This document shows, one piece after another, positions 15,452 to 23,931 of a DNA stretch of 64,000 bases. The DNA comes from Streptomyces sp. NBC_00353 (GTDB lineage: Bacteria > Actinomycetota > Actinomycetes > Streptomycetales > Streptomycetaceae), in NCBI RefSeq assembly GCF_036108815.1, contig NZ_CP107985.1, positions 7,189,501 to 7,253,500 on the forward strand, in the 5' to 3' direction. The position numbers were made by a program, and so were the translations under genes. The notes under the pieces were generated by a model. That model was not told where the DNA came from. It searched no databases and worked only from the letters and a program-made list of their open reading frames with translations. Each line of letters begins with the position of its first letter. Position 1 is the stretch's first letter.

Positions 15452-16718
15452 CGTCCCCGGCCGGTGCGGACGCGCGGCAGGGGACCGGCCGGACCGGCAC
15501 CGGCTGCTCCGGCCTCCCCGGCTCGGTCACCGTCCGCTGCCACAGCCGCCTCGCGGCGACCAGGGTCGCCGCGACCAGCAGGCCGTTGCGTACGAACATC
15601 AGCGTCACGCCCGTTGCGTCACTGGTCACCACATGGACGAACCCGAGCGGGAACTCCAGCTGCGTGACGCCCGTCGCTGCCAGTACCAGTCCGGCGGGCA
15701 ATCCCATCCGGCCGGACCGGAAGACCAGGCAGACCGCCGCAAGGCCGACCAGCCACAGCATGTACTGGGGGCTGATCACCCGGCTGGTGGTCGTGAACAG
15801 CAGGACCGCAGTGAACGCCGCGTCGGCCGTGGTGCTCGCCCCGAACGTGCGGGCCCGCAGCCGCCACACCAGCAGCCAGCCGCAGGCGATCAGGCTCAGA
15901 CCGAGCGCCAGCGTGCTCACCAGCGGTACATGCGGACCGAGGAACTCCAGCGATCCGTAGTTCAGCTCCACCCGGCCCTGCCAGCCGAACTGACGGGCCA
16001 CATGGAAGACCAGCGCGCCCAGCGACTCGACCTCGGTGCCCCGGTCGCGCTGGAAGCCGAGAAAGGCCAGCGCACCCGGCATCGCCGCCGCACACACCAC
16101 CAGCAGACCCGCCGCCGTCACCGCGGCCGCCGTCCACGAGCGGCGGGTGCGCTCCCCGCGCGCCGTGCCGACGAGCAGCAGCACCGGCCACACCTTGAGC
16201 AGCGCACCGAAGGCGGCCAGCGTCCCCAGCACCCGCGGATGCCGCGCCCCCGCCAGCAGTGCCGCCACCGCGACCGCCGTCACCATCACGTCGTAGCGCG
16301 CGTACGCGGTCGTGCCGAGCAGCGGCACCCCCGCCACCCAGACCCAGCCGCCCGCCGTCCGCCTGTCGGTCCGCCGGCCCGCGTACAGCAGCAGGCCCAG
16401 CACCAGCGCGTCGCACAGGCACACGAGGACGAAGAAGGCCGAGGTGTAGTCCAGGAACGGCAGCAGGGCGGGGGAGCGGATGGCGAGCGCCGCGACGGGC
16501 GGGTACTGCCAGGTGACATCGGACTGCGGGTACGTGCCGCTCTGCAGCACCTCGGACCAGCCGTGGTAGATCACCGAGACGTCACTCGTCACGTCCGGGC
16601 CCGGCAGCGTGATCACCTTCAGGACGCAGAGCAGCAACGCGGCCCTGGTGAGGGCCCACACCGCCACGGGTGCGAGAAATCTGCCGGTGCCGCCTGCTGC
16701 CGTCATGGCCGCACTCAT
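15408..16718 (-). CDS. GT87-type (DUF2029) polyprenol-phosphate mannosyltransferase-like membrane protein
   Basis: A 436-residue protein with about ten hydrophobic segments and the early acidic loop motif (VTSDVSVIYHGW, then YPPVAALA) of GT-C glycosyltransferases in the DUF2029/GT87 family. These use polyprenyl-phosphate sugars to add mannose or arabinose to lipoglycans. It is divergent from a PimB-type mannosyltransferase, which supports a role in PIM or related glycolipid assembly. Its C-terminal tail overlaps the 3' end of the convergent peptidase gene by 44 bp. The start is uncertain (ATG at 16718 or 16706); the longer frame to 16877 overlaps the divergent gene. Confidence 0.82.
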   Translation of the reverse strand: MSAAMTAAGGTGRFLAPVAVWALTRAALLLCVLKVITLPGPDVTSDVSVIYHGWSEVLQSGTYPQSDVTWQYPPVAALAIRSPALLPFLDYTSAFFVLVCLCDALVLGLLLYAGRRTDRRTAGGWVWVAGVPLLGTTAYARYDVMVTAVAVAALLAGARHPRVLGTLAAFGALLKVWPVLLLVGTARGERTRRSWTAAAVTAAGLLVVCAAAMPGALAFLGFQRDRGTEVESLGALVFHVARQFGWQGRVELNYGSLEFLGPHVPLVSTLALGLSLIACGWLLVWRLRARTFGASTTADAAFTAVLLFTTTSRVISPQYMLWLVGLAAVCLVFRSGRMGLPAGLVLAATGVTQLEFPLGFVHVVTSDATGVTLMFVRNGLLVAATLVAARRLWQRTVTEPGRPEQPVPVRPVPCRASAPAGDVSRDGTADTPASAP

Positions 16719-16806
16719 CCCCTTCGCCGGTGGCTCGATGAGCCATGATGCACGGCGTCTCTGTGCGGGAGCCATCAGGCCCAGCTGTTCGGTACTGTCA
16801 GCGGCG

Positions 16807-17949
16807 ATGGACAAGACCCTGATCGTGACCAATGACTTCCCGCCCCGACCCGGCGGTATCCAGGCATTTCTGCACAATATGGCACTGCGCCTGGACCCCG
16901 GAAAAATCGTCGTCTACGCCTCCACCTGGAAGCGGAGCCCCGAGGGCATCGAGGCCACCGCCGCGTTCGATGCCGAGCAGCCGTTCACCGTCGTCCGCGA
17001 CCGTACGACGATGCTGCTGCCGACCCCCCGGGTGACCCGGCGGGCGGTCCAGCTGCTGCGCGCACACGACTGCACGTCCGTCTGGTTCGGTGCCGCCGCC
17101 CCGCTGGGGCTGATGGCGCCGGCGCTACGCAAGGCCGGTGCCCGGCGCCTGGTGGCGACCGCTCACGGGCACGAGGCGGGCTGGGCCCAACTGCCCGCGT
17201 CCCGGCAGCTGTTGCGCCGGATCGGCGAGGGCACGGACACCATCACGTACCTCGGCGAGTACACCCGCTCCCGGATCGCGGCCGCGCTCACCCCCGAAGC
17301 CGCGGGCCGCATGGTCCAACTGCCGCCCGGCGTCGACGAGAAGACCTTTCATCCGGACTCCGGCGGGGACCGGGTCCGGGCCCGGCTCGGGCTCACGGAC
17401 CGGCCCGTCGTCGTCTGCGTGTCGCGGCTGGTGCCCCGCAAGGGGCAGGACACCCTGATCCTCGCTATGCCCGCGATCCTGGCACGGGAGCCGGACGCCG
17501 TACTGCTGATAGTCGGCGGCGGACCGTACGCCAAGGACCTGAAGAAGCTCGCCGAGGAGACGGGCGTCAGCGACTCCGTACGGTTCACCGGACCGGTGCC
17601 GTGGGAGGAGCTGCCCGCCCACTACGGCGCGGGCGACGTCTTCGCCATGCCGTGCCGCACCCGCCGCGGCGGCCTCGACGTCGAAGGGCTCGGCATCGTC
17701 TACCTGGAGGCGTCCGCGACCGGACTGCCGGTGGTGGCGGGCGACTCGGGCGGCGCCCCCGACGCCGTACTGGACGGCGAGACCGGTTGGGTGGTGCGGG
17801 GCGGCTCCGTGGAGGAGTCCGCCGACCGGATCGCCACCCTGCTCGGCGACCCGGAGCTGCGGCAGCGGATGGGGGAGCGGGGCCGGGCCTGGGTCGAGGA
17901 GAAGTGGCGCTGGGACCTGCTTGCGGAGCGGCTCAGAACGCTGCTGTGA
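16807..17949 (+). CDS. GT4 glycosyltransferase, PimB-like mannosyltransferase
   Basis: A 380-residue GT-B enzyme of family GT4. Near the N-terminus is the acceptor-side loop NDFPPRPGGIQ; the C-terminal donor domain has VSRLVPRKGQDTL and the EX7E-type stretch EGLGIVYLEAS. This is the pattern of PimB' (Rv2188c), which adds the second mannose to phosphatidylinositol monomannoside using GDP-mannose. The neighbouring acyl-CoA ligase, the START-like and ArsA-like genes and the acyltransferase are in the same order as in M. tuberculosis. The ATG at 16807 has no strong ribosome site. Confidence 0.88.
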   Translation: MDKTLIVTNDFPPRPGGIQAFLHNMALRLDPGKIVVYASTWKRSPEGIEATAAFDAEQPFTVVRDRTTMLLPTPRVTRRAVQLLRAHDCTSVWFGAAAPLGLMAPALRKAGARRLVATAHGHEAGWAQLPASRQLLRRIGEGTDTITYLGEYTRSRIAAALTPEAAGRMVQLPPGVDEKTFHPDSGGDRVRARLGLTDRPVVVCVSRLVPRKGQDTLILAMPAILAREPDAVLLIVGGGPYAKDLKKLAEETGVSDSVRFTGPVPWEELPAHYGAGDVFAMPCRTRRGGLDVEGLGIVYLEASATGLPVVAGDSGGAPDAVLDGETGWVVRGGSVEESADRIATLLGDPELRQRMGERGRAWVEEKWRWDLLAERLRTLL

Positions 17950-17956
17950 GACAGAA

Positions 17957-17991
17957 TGCGCTGCCCGCCGCGTCCTGCGCCGGGCAGCGCA
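17957..17991. terminator. Bidirectional terminator
   Basis: An 11-bp perfect stem (17957-17967 with 17981-17991) with a 13-nt loop lies between the convergent glycosyltransferase and secreted-protein genes. Confidence 0.75.
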
Positions 17992-17997
17992 CTGTTC

Positions 17998-18465
17998 TCA
18001 GCCGCAGTTGCCCCAGCTCATGCGACCGCCGCTGGCGTTGGCCCCGGCCTGTCCGTCCGGCCCGGTGTTGATCGAGCCCCAGTACTTCACGCACTTGCCC
18101 GCGGCGCTGCCCCGGACCGGTCCGGCGTAGCTGGTGTAGTTGCCCTGGTCGACGTACGTGTTGCCGTTCTGGATGATGAGCTGGGCCGTGGTGAAGGTGG
18201 CCGTGCCCGTGTACGAGGTCTTGACCGTCACGACGCAGTTCTTGCCGTTCCCGCTGCTGTACATCAGGTAGACGGTGCCGGCGACCGTGCCGCTGCTGAA
18301 CTTCACGGGGGACGAGGCGACGACGGAGTAGCTGTAACCGTCGGCCCCGCAGACCGCGGTCGGACTGGCCGCGGCAGCTGCCGCATCGGCCGTGGCGGGC
18401 ACCGCCACGAGGGCGGAGGCTGCCACGGCCACGACCAGACCGGCCCGCTGGAAGGCGGTACGCAC
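17998..18465 (-). CDS. Small secreted protein of unknown function
   Basis: A 155-residue protein with a clear signal peptide (positively charged start, hydrophobic ~8-22, Ala-rich cleavage region to ~35). The mature part is rich in Ser, Thr, Tyr and Gly and has four Cys residues, likely forming two disulfides, in a predicted all-beta domain. GTG start with GGGAG at 6-nt spacing. I do not recognise a family; similar spore- or hypha-surface proteins are common in Streptomyces. It lies alone between a terminator and the acyl-CoA ligase gene. Confidence 0.8.
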   Translation of the reverse strand: MRTAFQRAGLVVAVAASALVAVPATADAAAAAASPTAVCGADGYSYSVVASSPVKFSSGTVAGTVYLMYSSGNGKNCVVTVKTSYTGTATFTTAQLIIQNGNTYVDQGNYTSYAGPVRGSAAGKCVKYWGSINTGPDGQAGANASGGRMSWGNCG

Positions 18466-18561
18466 AGGGGTCTCCCTAGGGAAGTGGATCGGTTCGAGTG
18501 ATCCAGACCCCTGCACCGGCCCTGCACGGGGGACAAGGCCAGGTTTCGGCCAACGGCCCTC

Positions 18562-20358
18562 TCAGCGCTGGTAGATGGACTCGACCTCGTCCGCGAAGTC
18601 CTTCGCCACCACATTCCGCTTCAGCTTCAGCGACGGTGTGATGTGTCCCGCCTCCTCGGTGAACTGCGAGGCAAGGATGCGGAATTTACGCACGGACTCC
18701 GCCTTGGACACCGCCGCGTTGCCGTCGTCCACCGCCCGCTGCACCTCGGCCAGCAGCTCCGGGTCCTCGCGCAGCGACACCGCCGTCGAGCCGGCCGGCT
18801 TGCCGTGCTCCTGGGCCCAGTGGCCGAGGAACTCCTCGTCCAGGGTGATCAGCGCACCGACGAACGGCCGCCCGTCGCCGACCACCATGCACTCGGCGAC
18901 CAGGGCGTGGCTGCGGATCCGGTCCTCGATCACCGCGGGTGCGACGTTCTTGCCGCCCGCCGTGACGATGATCTCCTTCTTGCGGCCGGTGATCGCGAGA
19001 TAGCCGTCCTCGTCGAGGGTGCCGATGTCGCCCGTGTGGAACCAGCCGTCGGCCAGCGCCTCGGCCGTCGCCGCCTCGTTGTTCCAGTAGCCCGCGAAGA
19101 GGTGCTCGCCGTGCAGCAGCACCTCGCCGTCGTCGGCGATCCGGACGACCGATCCGGGCAGCGGCTGGCCGACCGTACCGATCTTCTGCCGGTCCCACGG
19201 GTTGAACGCGGTGGCCGCGCACGTCTCGGTGAGGCCGTAGCCCTCCAGCACCGTGAAGCCGATGCCGCGGTAGAAGTGCCCGAGCCGCTCGCCCAGCGGC
19301 GCGCCGCCGGAGATCGCGTACTCGCCGCGCCCGCCGAGTACGGCCCGCAGCTTGCTGAAGACGAGCCGGTCGAACACCTTGTGCTTGAACTTCAGGCCGA
19401 TGGACGGGCCCTCGGGGGTGCCCAGCGCGCGGCTGTACGCGATCGCCGTGTTCGCGGCCTTGTCGAAGATCTTGCCCTTGCCGTCGGCCTGCGCCTTGGC
19501 GCGCGCCGAGTTGTATACCTTCTCGAAGACCCGCGGCACACCGAGGATCAGCGTCGGCCGGAACGAGGCCAGTTCATCGGTGAGGTTCTTGATGTCCGGG
19601 ACGCAGCCGAGCTTGATGGGTGCCATCACGGACGCCACCTCGACCAGCCGTCCGAAGACATGGGCCGCGGGCAGGAAGAGCAGAACGGAGCACTCGCCGG
19701 TGCGGAAGAGGGGCCTGAGCCGCTCCACCACATTGCCGCACTCCGCGAAGAAGCTGCGGTGCGTGAGCACACAGCCCTTGGGGCGGCCGGTGGTGCCCGA
19801 GGTGTAGACGATGGTCGCCGGGTCGTCGGCCCTGGCGCTCGTGCTGCGCAGGTCGACGGTCTCCTCCGAGACCTGGGTGCCCGCCGCGGTCAGCTCGTCG
19901 ACCGCGCCCTTGTCGATCTGCCAGACGTTGCGCAGGCCGGGCAGCCGGTCGCGCACGGAGGTGACCGACTCGGCGTGCGCGTCGCTCTCGACGAGGGCCG
20001 CGACCGCGCCCGAGTCGCCGAGGATCCACTGGACCTGCTCGGCGGAACTGGTCTCGTACACCGGGACGGTGACCGCCCCGGCGGTCCAGATCGCGAAGTC
20101 GAGCAGCACCCATTCGAAACGGGTACGGGACATGAGTGCGACCCGGTCACCGGGCTCGATGCCCGCGGCGATCAGGCCTTTGGCGGCGGCTCTGACCTCG
20201 GCCAGGAACTGGGTGGCGGTCACATCGGTCCAGACGCCTGCCACTTTGCGGCTCATCACCGCCACGTCGGGATGCTGCGCGGCATTGCGGCGGATGAGAT
20301 CCGTCAGGTTGCCGTCCGAAGGGACCTCGTACAGGGCCGGAAGGCTGAACTCGCGCAA
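18562..20358 (-). CDS. Long-chain fatty-acid--CoA ligase (FadD15-like)
   Basis: A 598-residue ANL-superfamily enzyme that activates fatty acids via acyl-adenylate to acyl-CoA. The AMP-binding P-loop is YTSGTTGRPKGC (~180), followed by the A5-type region GYGLTETCA, the GWFHTGDIG motif and the C-terminal ITGRKKEIIVTAGGKNV hinge and lysine region. It belongs to the FACL/FadD15 subgroup (conserved HVFGRLVEVASV). The start is TTG with GGAG about 10 nt upstream. It keeps the PimB'-FadD15 neighbourhood known from mycobacteria, hinting at lipid supply for envelope synthesis. Confidence 0.94.
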   Translation of the reverse strand: MREFSLPALYEVPSDGNLTDLIRRNAAQHPDVAVMSRKVAGVWTDVTATQFLAEVRAAAKGLIAAGIEPGDRVALMSRTRFEWVLLDFAIWTAGAVTVPVYETSSAEQVQWILGDSGAVAALVESDAHAESVTSVRDRLPGLRNVWQIDKGAVDELTAAGTQVSEETVDLRSTSARADDPATIVYTSGTTGRPKGCVLTHRSFFAECGNVVERLRPLFRTGECSVLLFLPAAHVFGRLVEVASVMAPIKLGCVPDIKNLTDELASFRPTLILGVPRVFEKVYNSARAKAQADGKGKIFDKAANTAIAYSRALGTPEGPSIGLKFKHKVFDRLVFSKLRAVLGGRGEYAISGGAPLGERLGHFYRGIGFTVLEGYGLTETCAATAFNPWDRQKIGTVGQPLPGSVVRIADDGEVLLHGEHLFAGYWNNEAATAEALADGWFHTGDIGTLDEDGYLAITGRKKEIIVTAGGKNVAPAVIEDRIRSHALVAECMVVGDGRPFVGALITLDEEFLGHWAQEHGKPAGSTAVSLREDPELLAEVQRAVDDGNAAVSKAESVRKFRILASQFTEEAGHITPSLKLKRNVVAKDFADEVESIYQR

Positions 20359-20636
20359 GACTGCTGCTCCTCATCGGGCTCCGGTGCCACGGCTCTGTGT
20401 GACGCACCGGCGCGGTCCAAGATTGGCGGGTGCTCAGTGGGGTGAGCACGACTGGACTGCCCGGACGTTACCCATCAGTACTGGGTTCCCGATAGGGGGT
20501 TCCGGCCAGATGTTTTATGCGTCACACATATTGGTGGCCCTTGCGCGCACAGTAGTGCACCCGAGTTACGACCAGGAAGTAACCGCAGGTCCGACGGCTC
20601 TACCCATGCTGCGGGTGTCGTCCTAGGGTGATCGTC

Positions 20637-21443
20637 ATGCGAGCCGGACCGAACAGCCGTGATGCCGCCACCGCACGCCGTACCCGCATCCACGTGGTCA
20701 GTGACGTGCATGGGAACACCGAAGCGCTGGCCCGTGCAGGGGATGGTGCGGACGCGCTCATCTGTCTCGGTGACCTGGTCCTCTTCCTCGACTACGCCGA
20801 CCACTCGCGCGGCATCTTCCCCGACCTCTTCGGCGTCGAGAACGCCGACCGGATCGTCGAACTGCGCACCGCCCGCCGCTTCGAGGAGGCCCGGGACTTC
20901 GGTCGCGGTCTCTGGGCGGGCCTGGACCGCAATGCCGCCATCGTCGGCGCGGTGCGCAAGCAGTACGCCGAGTTGTTCGATGCGCTCCCCACCCCCACGT
21001 ACGCCACCTACGGCAACGTCGACATCCCCGATCTCTGGCCCGAGTACGCCCGCCCCGGCACCACCGTCCTGGACGGTGAACGCGTCGAGATCGGAGGCCG
21101 GGTCTTCGGCTTCGTCGGCGGCGGACTGCAGACCCCGATGCGCACCCCGTACGAGATCAGCGACGAGGAGTACGCCGCCAAGGTCGAGGCGATCGGCGAG
21201 GTGGACGTCCTGTGCACGCACATCCCGCCCGACGTCCCGGAACTGACGTACGACACCGTGGCGCGCCGCTTCGAGCGCGGCAGCCGGGCGCTGCTCGACG
21301 CGATCCGCCGGACCCGTCCCCGATACGCAATTTTCGGCCATGTCCATCAGCCGCTGGTCCGCCGGATGCGGATCGGCGCCACCGAATGCGTGAACGTCGG
21401 GCACTTCGCGTCGACCGGCCGGCCGTGGGCTCTGGAGTGGTGA
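20637..21443 (+). CDS. Metallophosphoesterase
   Basis: A 268-residue calcineurin-like phosphoesterase. The metal-ligand motifs are all present: SDVHGN (DxH), CLGDLV (GDxV), TYGNVD (GNxD, with the H replaced by D), THIPPD and GHVHQP (GHxH). The substrate is unknown; soluble members hydrolyse phosphomonoesters, phosphodiesters or cyclic nucleotides. The ATG at 20637 has AGGG upstream; a GTG at 20628 is an alternative. It is divergent from the acyl-CoA ligase gene; the 278 bp between them are AT-richer around 20500-20530 and should hold both promoters, but I see no defined operator. Confidence 0.88.
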   Translation: MRAGPNSRDAATARRTRIHVVSDVHGNTEALARAGDGADALICLGDLVLFLDYADHSRGIFPDLFGVENADRIVELRTARRFEEARDFGRGLWAGLDRNAAIVGAVRKQYAELFDALPTPTYATYGNVDIPDLWPEYARPGTTVLDGERVEIGGRVFGFVGGGLQTPMRTPYEISDEEYAAKVEAIGEVDVLCTHIPPDVPELTYDTVARRFERGSRALLDAIRRTRPRYAIFGHVHQPLVRRMRIGATECVNVGHFASTGRPWALEW

Positions 21444-21575
21444 CCAGGACCGGCGACCGGGATCGATGGGCCGTGCCGACCGGACCCTGGGAGGATGCGC
21501 CCCGCGCACGCGATAGCCTTCTGGCGGCAGGCCTCTGCCGACCGACCGGTACCCCGCACTGGAGGAGCCACAGCG

Positions 21576-22025
21576 ATGGCTGAACACACCAGCTCGAGCA
21601 TCACCATCGAGGCGGCACCGGCCGACGTCATGGGCGTGATCGCCGACTTCGACCGCTACCCGGAATGGACCGGCGAGGTCAAGGAGGCCGAGATCCTCGC
21701 CAAGGACGACAGCGGCCGCGCCGAGAAGGTCCGCCTCGTCCTCGACGCCGGTGCGATCAAGGACGACCACACCCTCGCGTACACCTGGACCGGCGACCAC
21801 GAGGTCAGCTGGACCCTGGTCAAGTCCCAGATGCTGCGTGCCATCGACGGCTCCTACGCGCTGGCCCCGATCGGTGACGGCAGCCGCACCGAGGTCACCT
21901 ACCGGCTGACCGTCGATGTCAAGATCCCGATGCTCGGCATGATCAAGCGCAAGGCCGAGAAGGTCATCATCGACCGCGCACTGGCCGGCCTGAAGAAGCG
22001 CGTCGAGTCCGTCCCGCAGGGCTGA
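21576..22025 (+). CDS. SRPBCC (START-like) family protein
   Basis: A 149-residue protein with the polyketide-cyclase/dehydrase helix-grip fold (IEAAPADVMGVIADFDRYPEWTGEV opening motif), which binds hydrophobic ligands in a central pocket. It has a perfect GGAGGAG ribosome site. It is followed after only 4 bp by the ArsA-like gene and so lies in an operon. The same pair (Rv2185c-Rv2184c) exists in M. tuberculosis, where the START-like member is conserved next to lipid genes. Ligand unknown. Confidence 0.88.
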   Translation: MAEHTSSSITIEAAPADVMGVIADFDRYPEWTGEVKEAEILAKDDSGRAEKVRLVLDAGAIKDDHTLAYTWTGDHEVSWTLVKSQMLRAIDGSYALAPIGDGSRTEVTYRLTVDVKIPMLGMIKRKAEKVIIDRALAGLKKRVESVPQG

Positions 22026-22029
22026 CCCG

Positions 22030-23292
22030 GTGCGTACGGTCCTCGTCACCGGCCCCGGCGGCGCCGGCCGTACCACCGTCGCGGCGGCGACCGCACTGGC
22101 CGCCGCCCGCCGGGGCTGCCGCACGCTGCTGCTCTCCCCCGACGCCATACCCGGCTTCCCCGACGCCACGGAACCCACCGAGGTCACCGAAGGACTCCGG
22201 TTCGCCCGCGTCGACTCCGGCGAGCACTTCCGCACCGAACTCCTCGCCCTCCAGGAGCAGGCGTCCCCGGTGCTCGACCTGCTCGGTGGCAACCGGCTCG
22301 ACGCCGAGGAGCTGACCGAACTCCCCGGCAGCGGCCAACTCGCCCTGCTGCACACCCTGCGCCGCGCCGCCGAGGGCGACTGGTCGCACGACGGCCACGA
22401 GCTTCTCGTCGTCGACCTGCCGCCGCTGCGCGAGGCCCTCGCCGTCCTCGCCCTGCCCGAGCAGCTGCGCCGCTATCTGCGCCGTCTGCTGCCTCCGGAA
22501 CGCCAGGCCGCCCGCGCTCTGCGCCCGATGCTCGCCCAGCTCGCCGGCGTCCCGATGCCCGCCCAGTGGCTGTACGAGACCGCCGCCCGCCGCGACGCCG
22601 AGCTGGCCGCCGTCCAGAGGCTGGTCGAGGACCGGGGCACCACGGTCCGCCTCGTCGCCGAACCCGGACCCGCCGCCGAGGATGCCCTGCGTACCGCCCG
22701 CACCGGATTCGCCCTGCACGGCCTGCGCGTCGACACCCTCACCGTCAACCGGGTGCTGCCCCGTCACTCGTCCGACCCGTGGTTCGCCGCTCTCGCCGCA
22801 CAGCAGGAGAAGTGCGTCGACCACTGGTACGAGGAGTGGGCGCCGGTCGCCTCCCTGTGCGAGGTGCCACACCTCGGCCGGGACCCGCAGGGGCTGGACG
22901 ACCTCACTCTTCTCGACGCCGGGGCGAACCGCACCACCGCCGAGGCGGCGGGCAGCGGGGGAGGCCGCTTCGAGGGCGACGGGCTCGCCGTCGAACCCGC
23001 CGACCGGCCGGGCGGGCGCGCCGACAACCCCTGGTGGATCGAGGGCCCGAGCGTCCCGGACGGCCCCGATGGGGTCCTGGTCTGGTGCCTTCCGCTGCCC
23101 GGAGCCGTCAAGGAGCACCTCCAGCTGGTGCGGCGTGGCGACGAATTGCTCCTGAACGTCGGCCCGTTCCGCCGGATCGTTGAACTGGAGTCCGGGCTGC
23201 GCCGCTGCACCGTCTCCGGCGCGGCGCTCACCGACGGTGTGCTGCGGGTCCGGTTCACGCCGGACCCGGGCCTGTGGCCGCGGACCTCCTGA
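22030..23292 (+). CDS. ArsA/GET3-like P-loop protein with altered Walker A
   Basis: A 420-residue protein of the ArsA/Get3 (SIMIBI) group. The N-terminal P-loop reads GPGGAGRTT (8-16): the nucleotide-binding Lys is Arg14 and the signature Lys of the deviant Walker A is Pro9, so ATP hydrolysis is doubtful. Other family elements remain (VVDLPP near 130, MPMPAQWLYE, the TVNRVLP switch-like strand). The C-terminal ~90 residues form a second small beta-rich domain. Coupled to the START-like gene. It may be a structural or client-binding relative of Get3 rather than an arsenite pump. Confidence 0.8.
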   Translation: MRTVLVTGPGGAGRTTVAAATALAAARRGCRTLLLSPDAIPGFPDATEPTEVTEGLRFARVDSGEHFRTELLALQEQASPVLDLLGGNRLDAEELTELPGSGQLALLHTLRRAAEGDWSHDGHELLVVDLPPLREALAVLALPEQLRRYLRRLLPPERQAARALRPMLAQLAGVPMPAQWLYETAARRDAELAAVQRLVEDRGTTVRLVAEPGPAAEDALRTARTGFALHGLRVDTLTVNRVLPRHSSDPWFAALAAQQEKCVDHWYEEWAPVASLCEVPHLGRDPQGLDDLTLLDAGANRTTAEAAGSGGGRFEGDGLAVEPADRPGGRADNPWWIEGPSVPDGPDGVLVWCLPLPGAVKEHLQLVRRGDELLLNVGPFRRIVELESGLRRCTVSGAALTDGVLRVRFTPDPGLWPRTS

Positions 23293-23323
23293 ACGGCGTA
23301 ACACCGTTCGGGTAACGTCGGTA

Positions 23324-23360
23324 GTACGTGTCCCGTATGCGCCACCGTACGTGTCCCGTA
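23324..23360. repeat. Direct repeats upstream of the DUF5304-like gene
   Basis: The 14-mer gtacgtgtcccgta occurs exactly at 23324-23337 and 23347-23360, with a third, degenerate copy (gtacgtgtcaccg) overlapping from 23358. The 23-bp period is about two helix turns. This is a possible multi-site operator or promoter element for the following gene. Confidence 0.45.
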
Positions 23361-23397
23361 CGTGTCACCGTCCGCAACCATGTCGCAGGAGTCCGCC

Positions 23398-23856
23398 ATG
23401 AGCGAAGCCACCGATCGTCCCGTCGACGACGATGCGTGGGCGAAGGCCTGCGCCGAGGATCTCGAAGCGGAGAAGGCCCGCCGCCGCGCCCAGCACGGCC
23501 CGCCGCCCGGCTCCGCCGCCGAAGAACTGCGCAAACTGGTCGATGCCGTGGCCGACAAGGTCGCCTCCCTCCAGTCCCCGCTGTTCGGCGTGGCCGCCCA
23601 GGGGGCCGTACAGCAGGTGATCAAGCAGGCGAAGTCCGTCGTCGAGCCGGTCATCGAACGCAACCCTGATGTCTTCGACCACATCGCCGCGGCCGGCAGC
23701 GAACTCCTCGCCGCCTACCGCTCCGCCGTCGAGAGCCAGGAGCGCCGCTGGACCCAGGGCGCCACCGACCCCGGCGGCCCCTCGAAGAAGGCCGACGACC
23801 CCACCGACCCGCGCGACGACGGCACCGGCGCGGGCGAACACATCGACCTGGACTGA
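23398..23856 (+). CDS. DUF5304-like hypothetical protein
   Basis: A 152-residue hydrophilic, largely helical protein without signal peptide or membrane segment. The N-terminus is acidic (ATDRPVDDD), the middle has amphipathic helices (EELRKLVDAVADKVASL, VQQVIKQAKSV), and the C-terminus is disordered and rich in Asp, Gly and Pro. It matches what I recall of DUF5304, a Streptomyces family that lies beside the ArsA-like and glucokinase genes. ATG preceded by CAGGAG. Function unknown. It is 75 bp upstream of glkA. Confidence 0.75.
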   Translation: MSEATDRPVDDDAWAKACAEDLEAEKARRRAQHGPPPGSAAEELRKLVDAVADKVASLQSPLFGVAAQGAVQQVIKQAKSVVEPVIERNPDVFDHIAAAGSELLAAYRSAVESQERRWTQGATDPGGPSKKADDPTDPRDDGTGAGEHIDLD

Positions 23857-23931
23857 CCGGCACCGATAGGGCGGGGACCGGCGCTCGGGTACGGTTGCCC
23901 ATAGCGGGGCTCGACCGAAACTGAGGGATTC

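Noticed and set aside
20475..22355. 626-codon minus-strand frame
   Set aside because: It runs antisense over the phosphoesterase and START-like genes, which have clear motifs and ribosome sites; no domain is visible in it.
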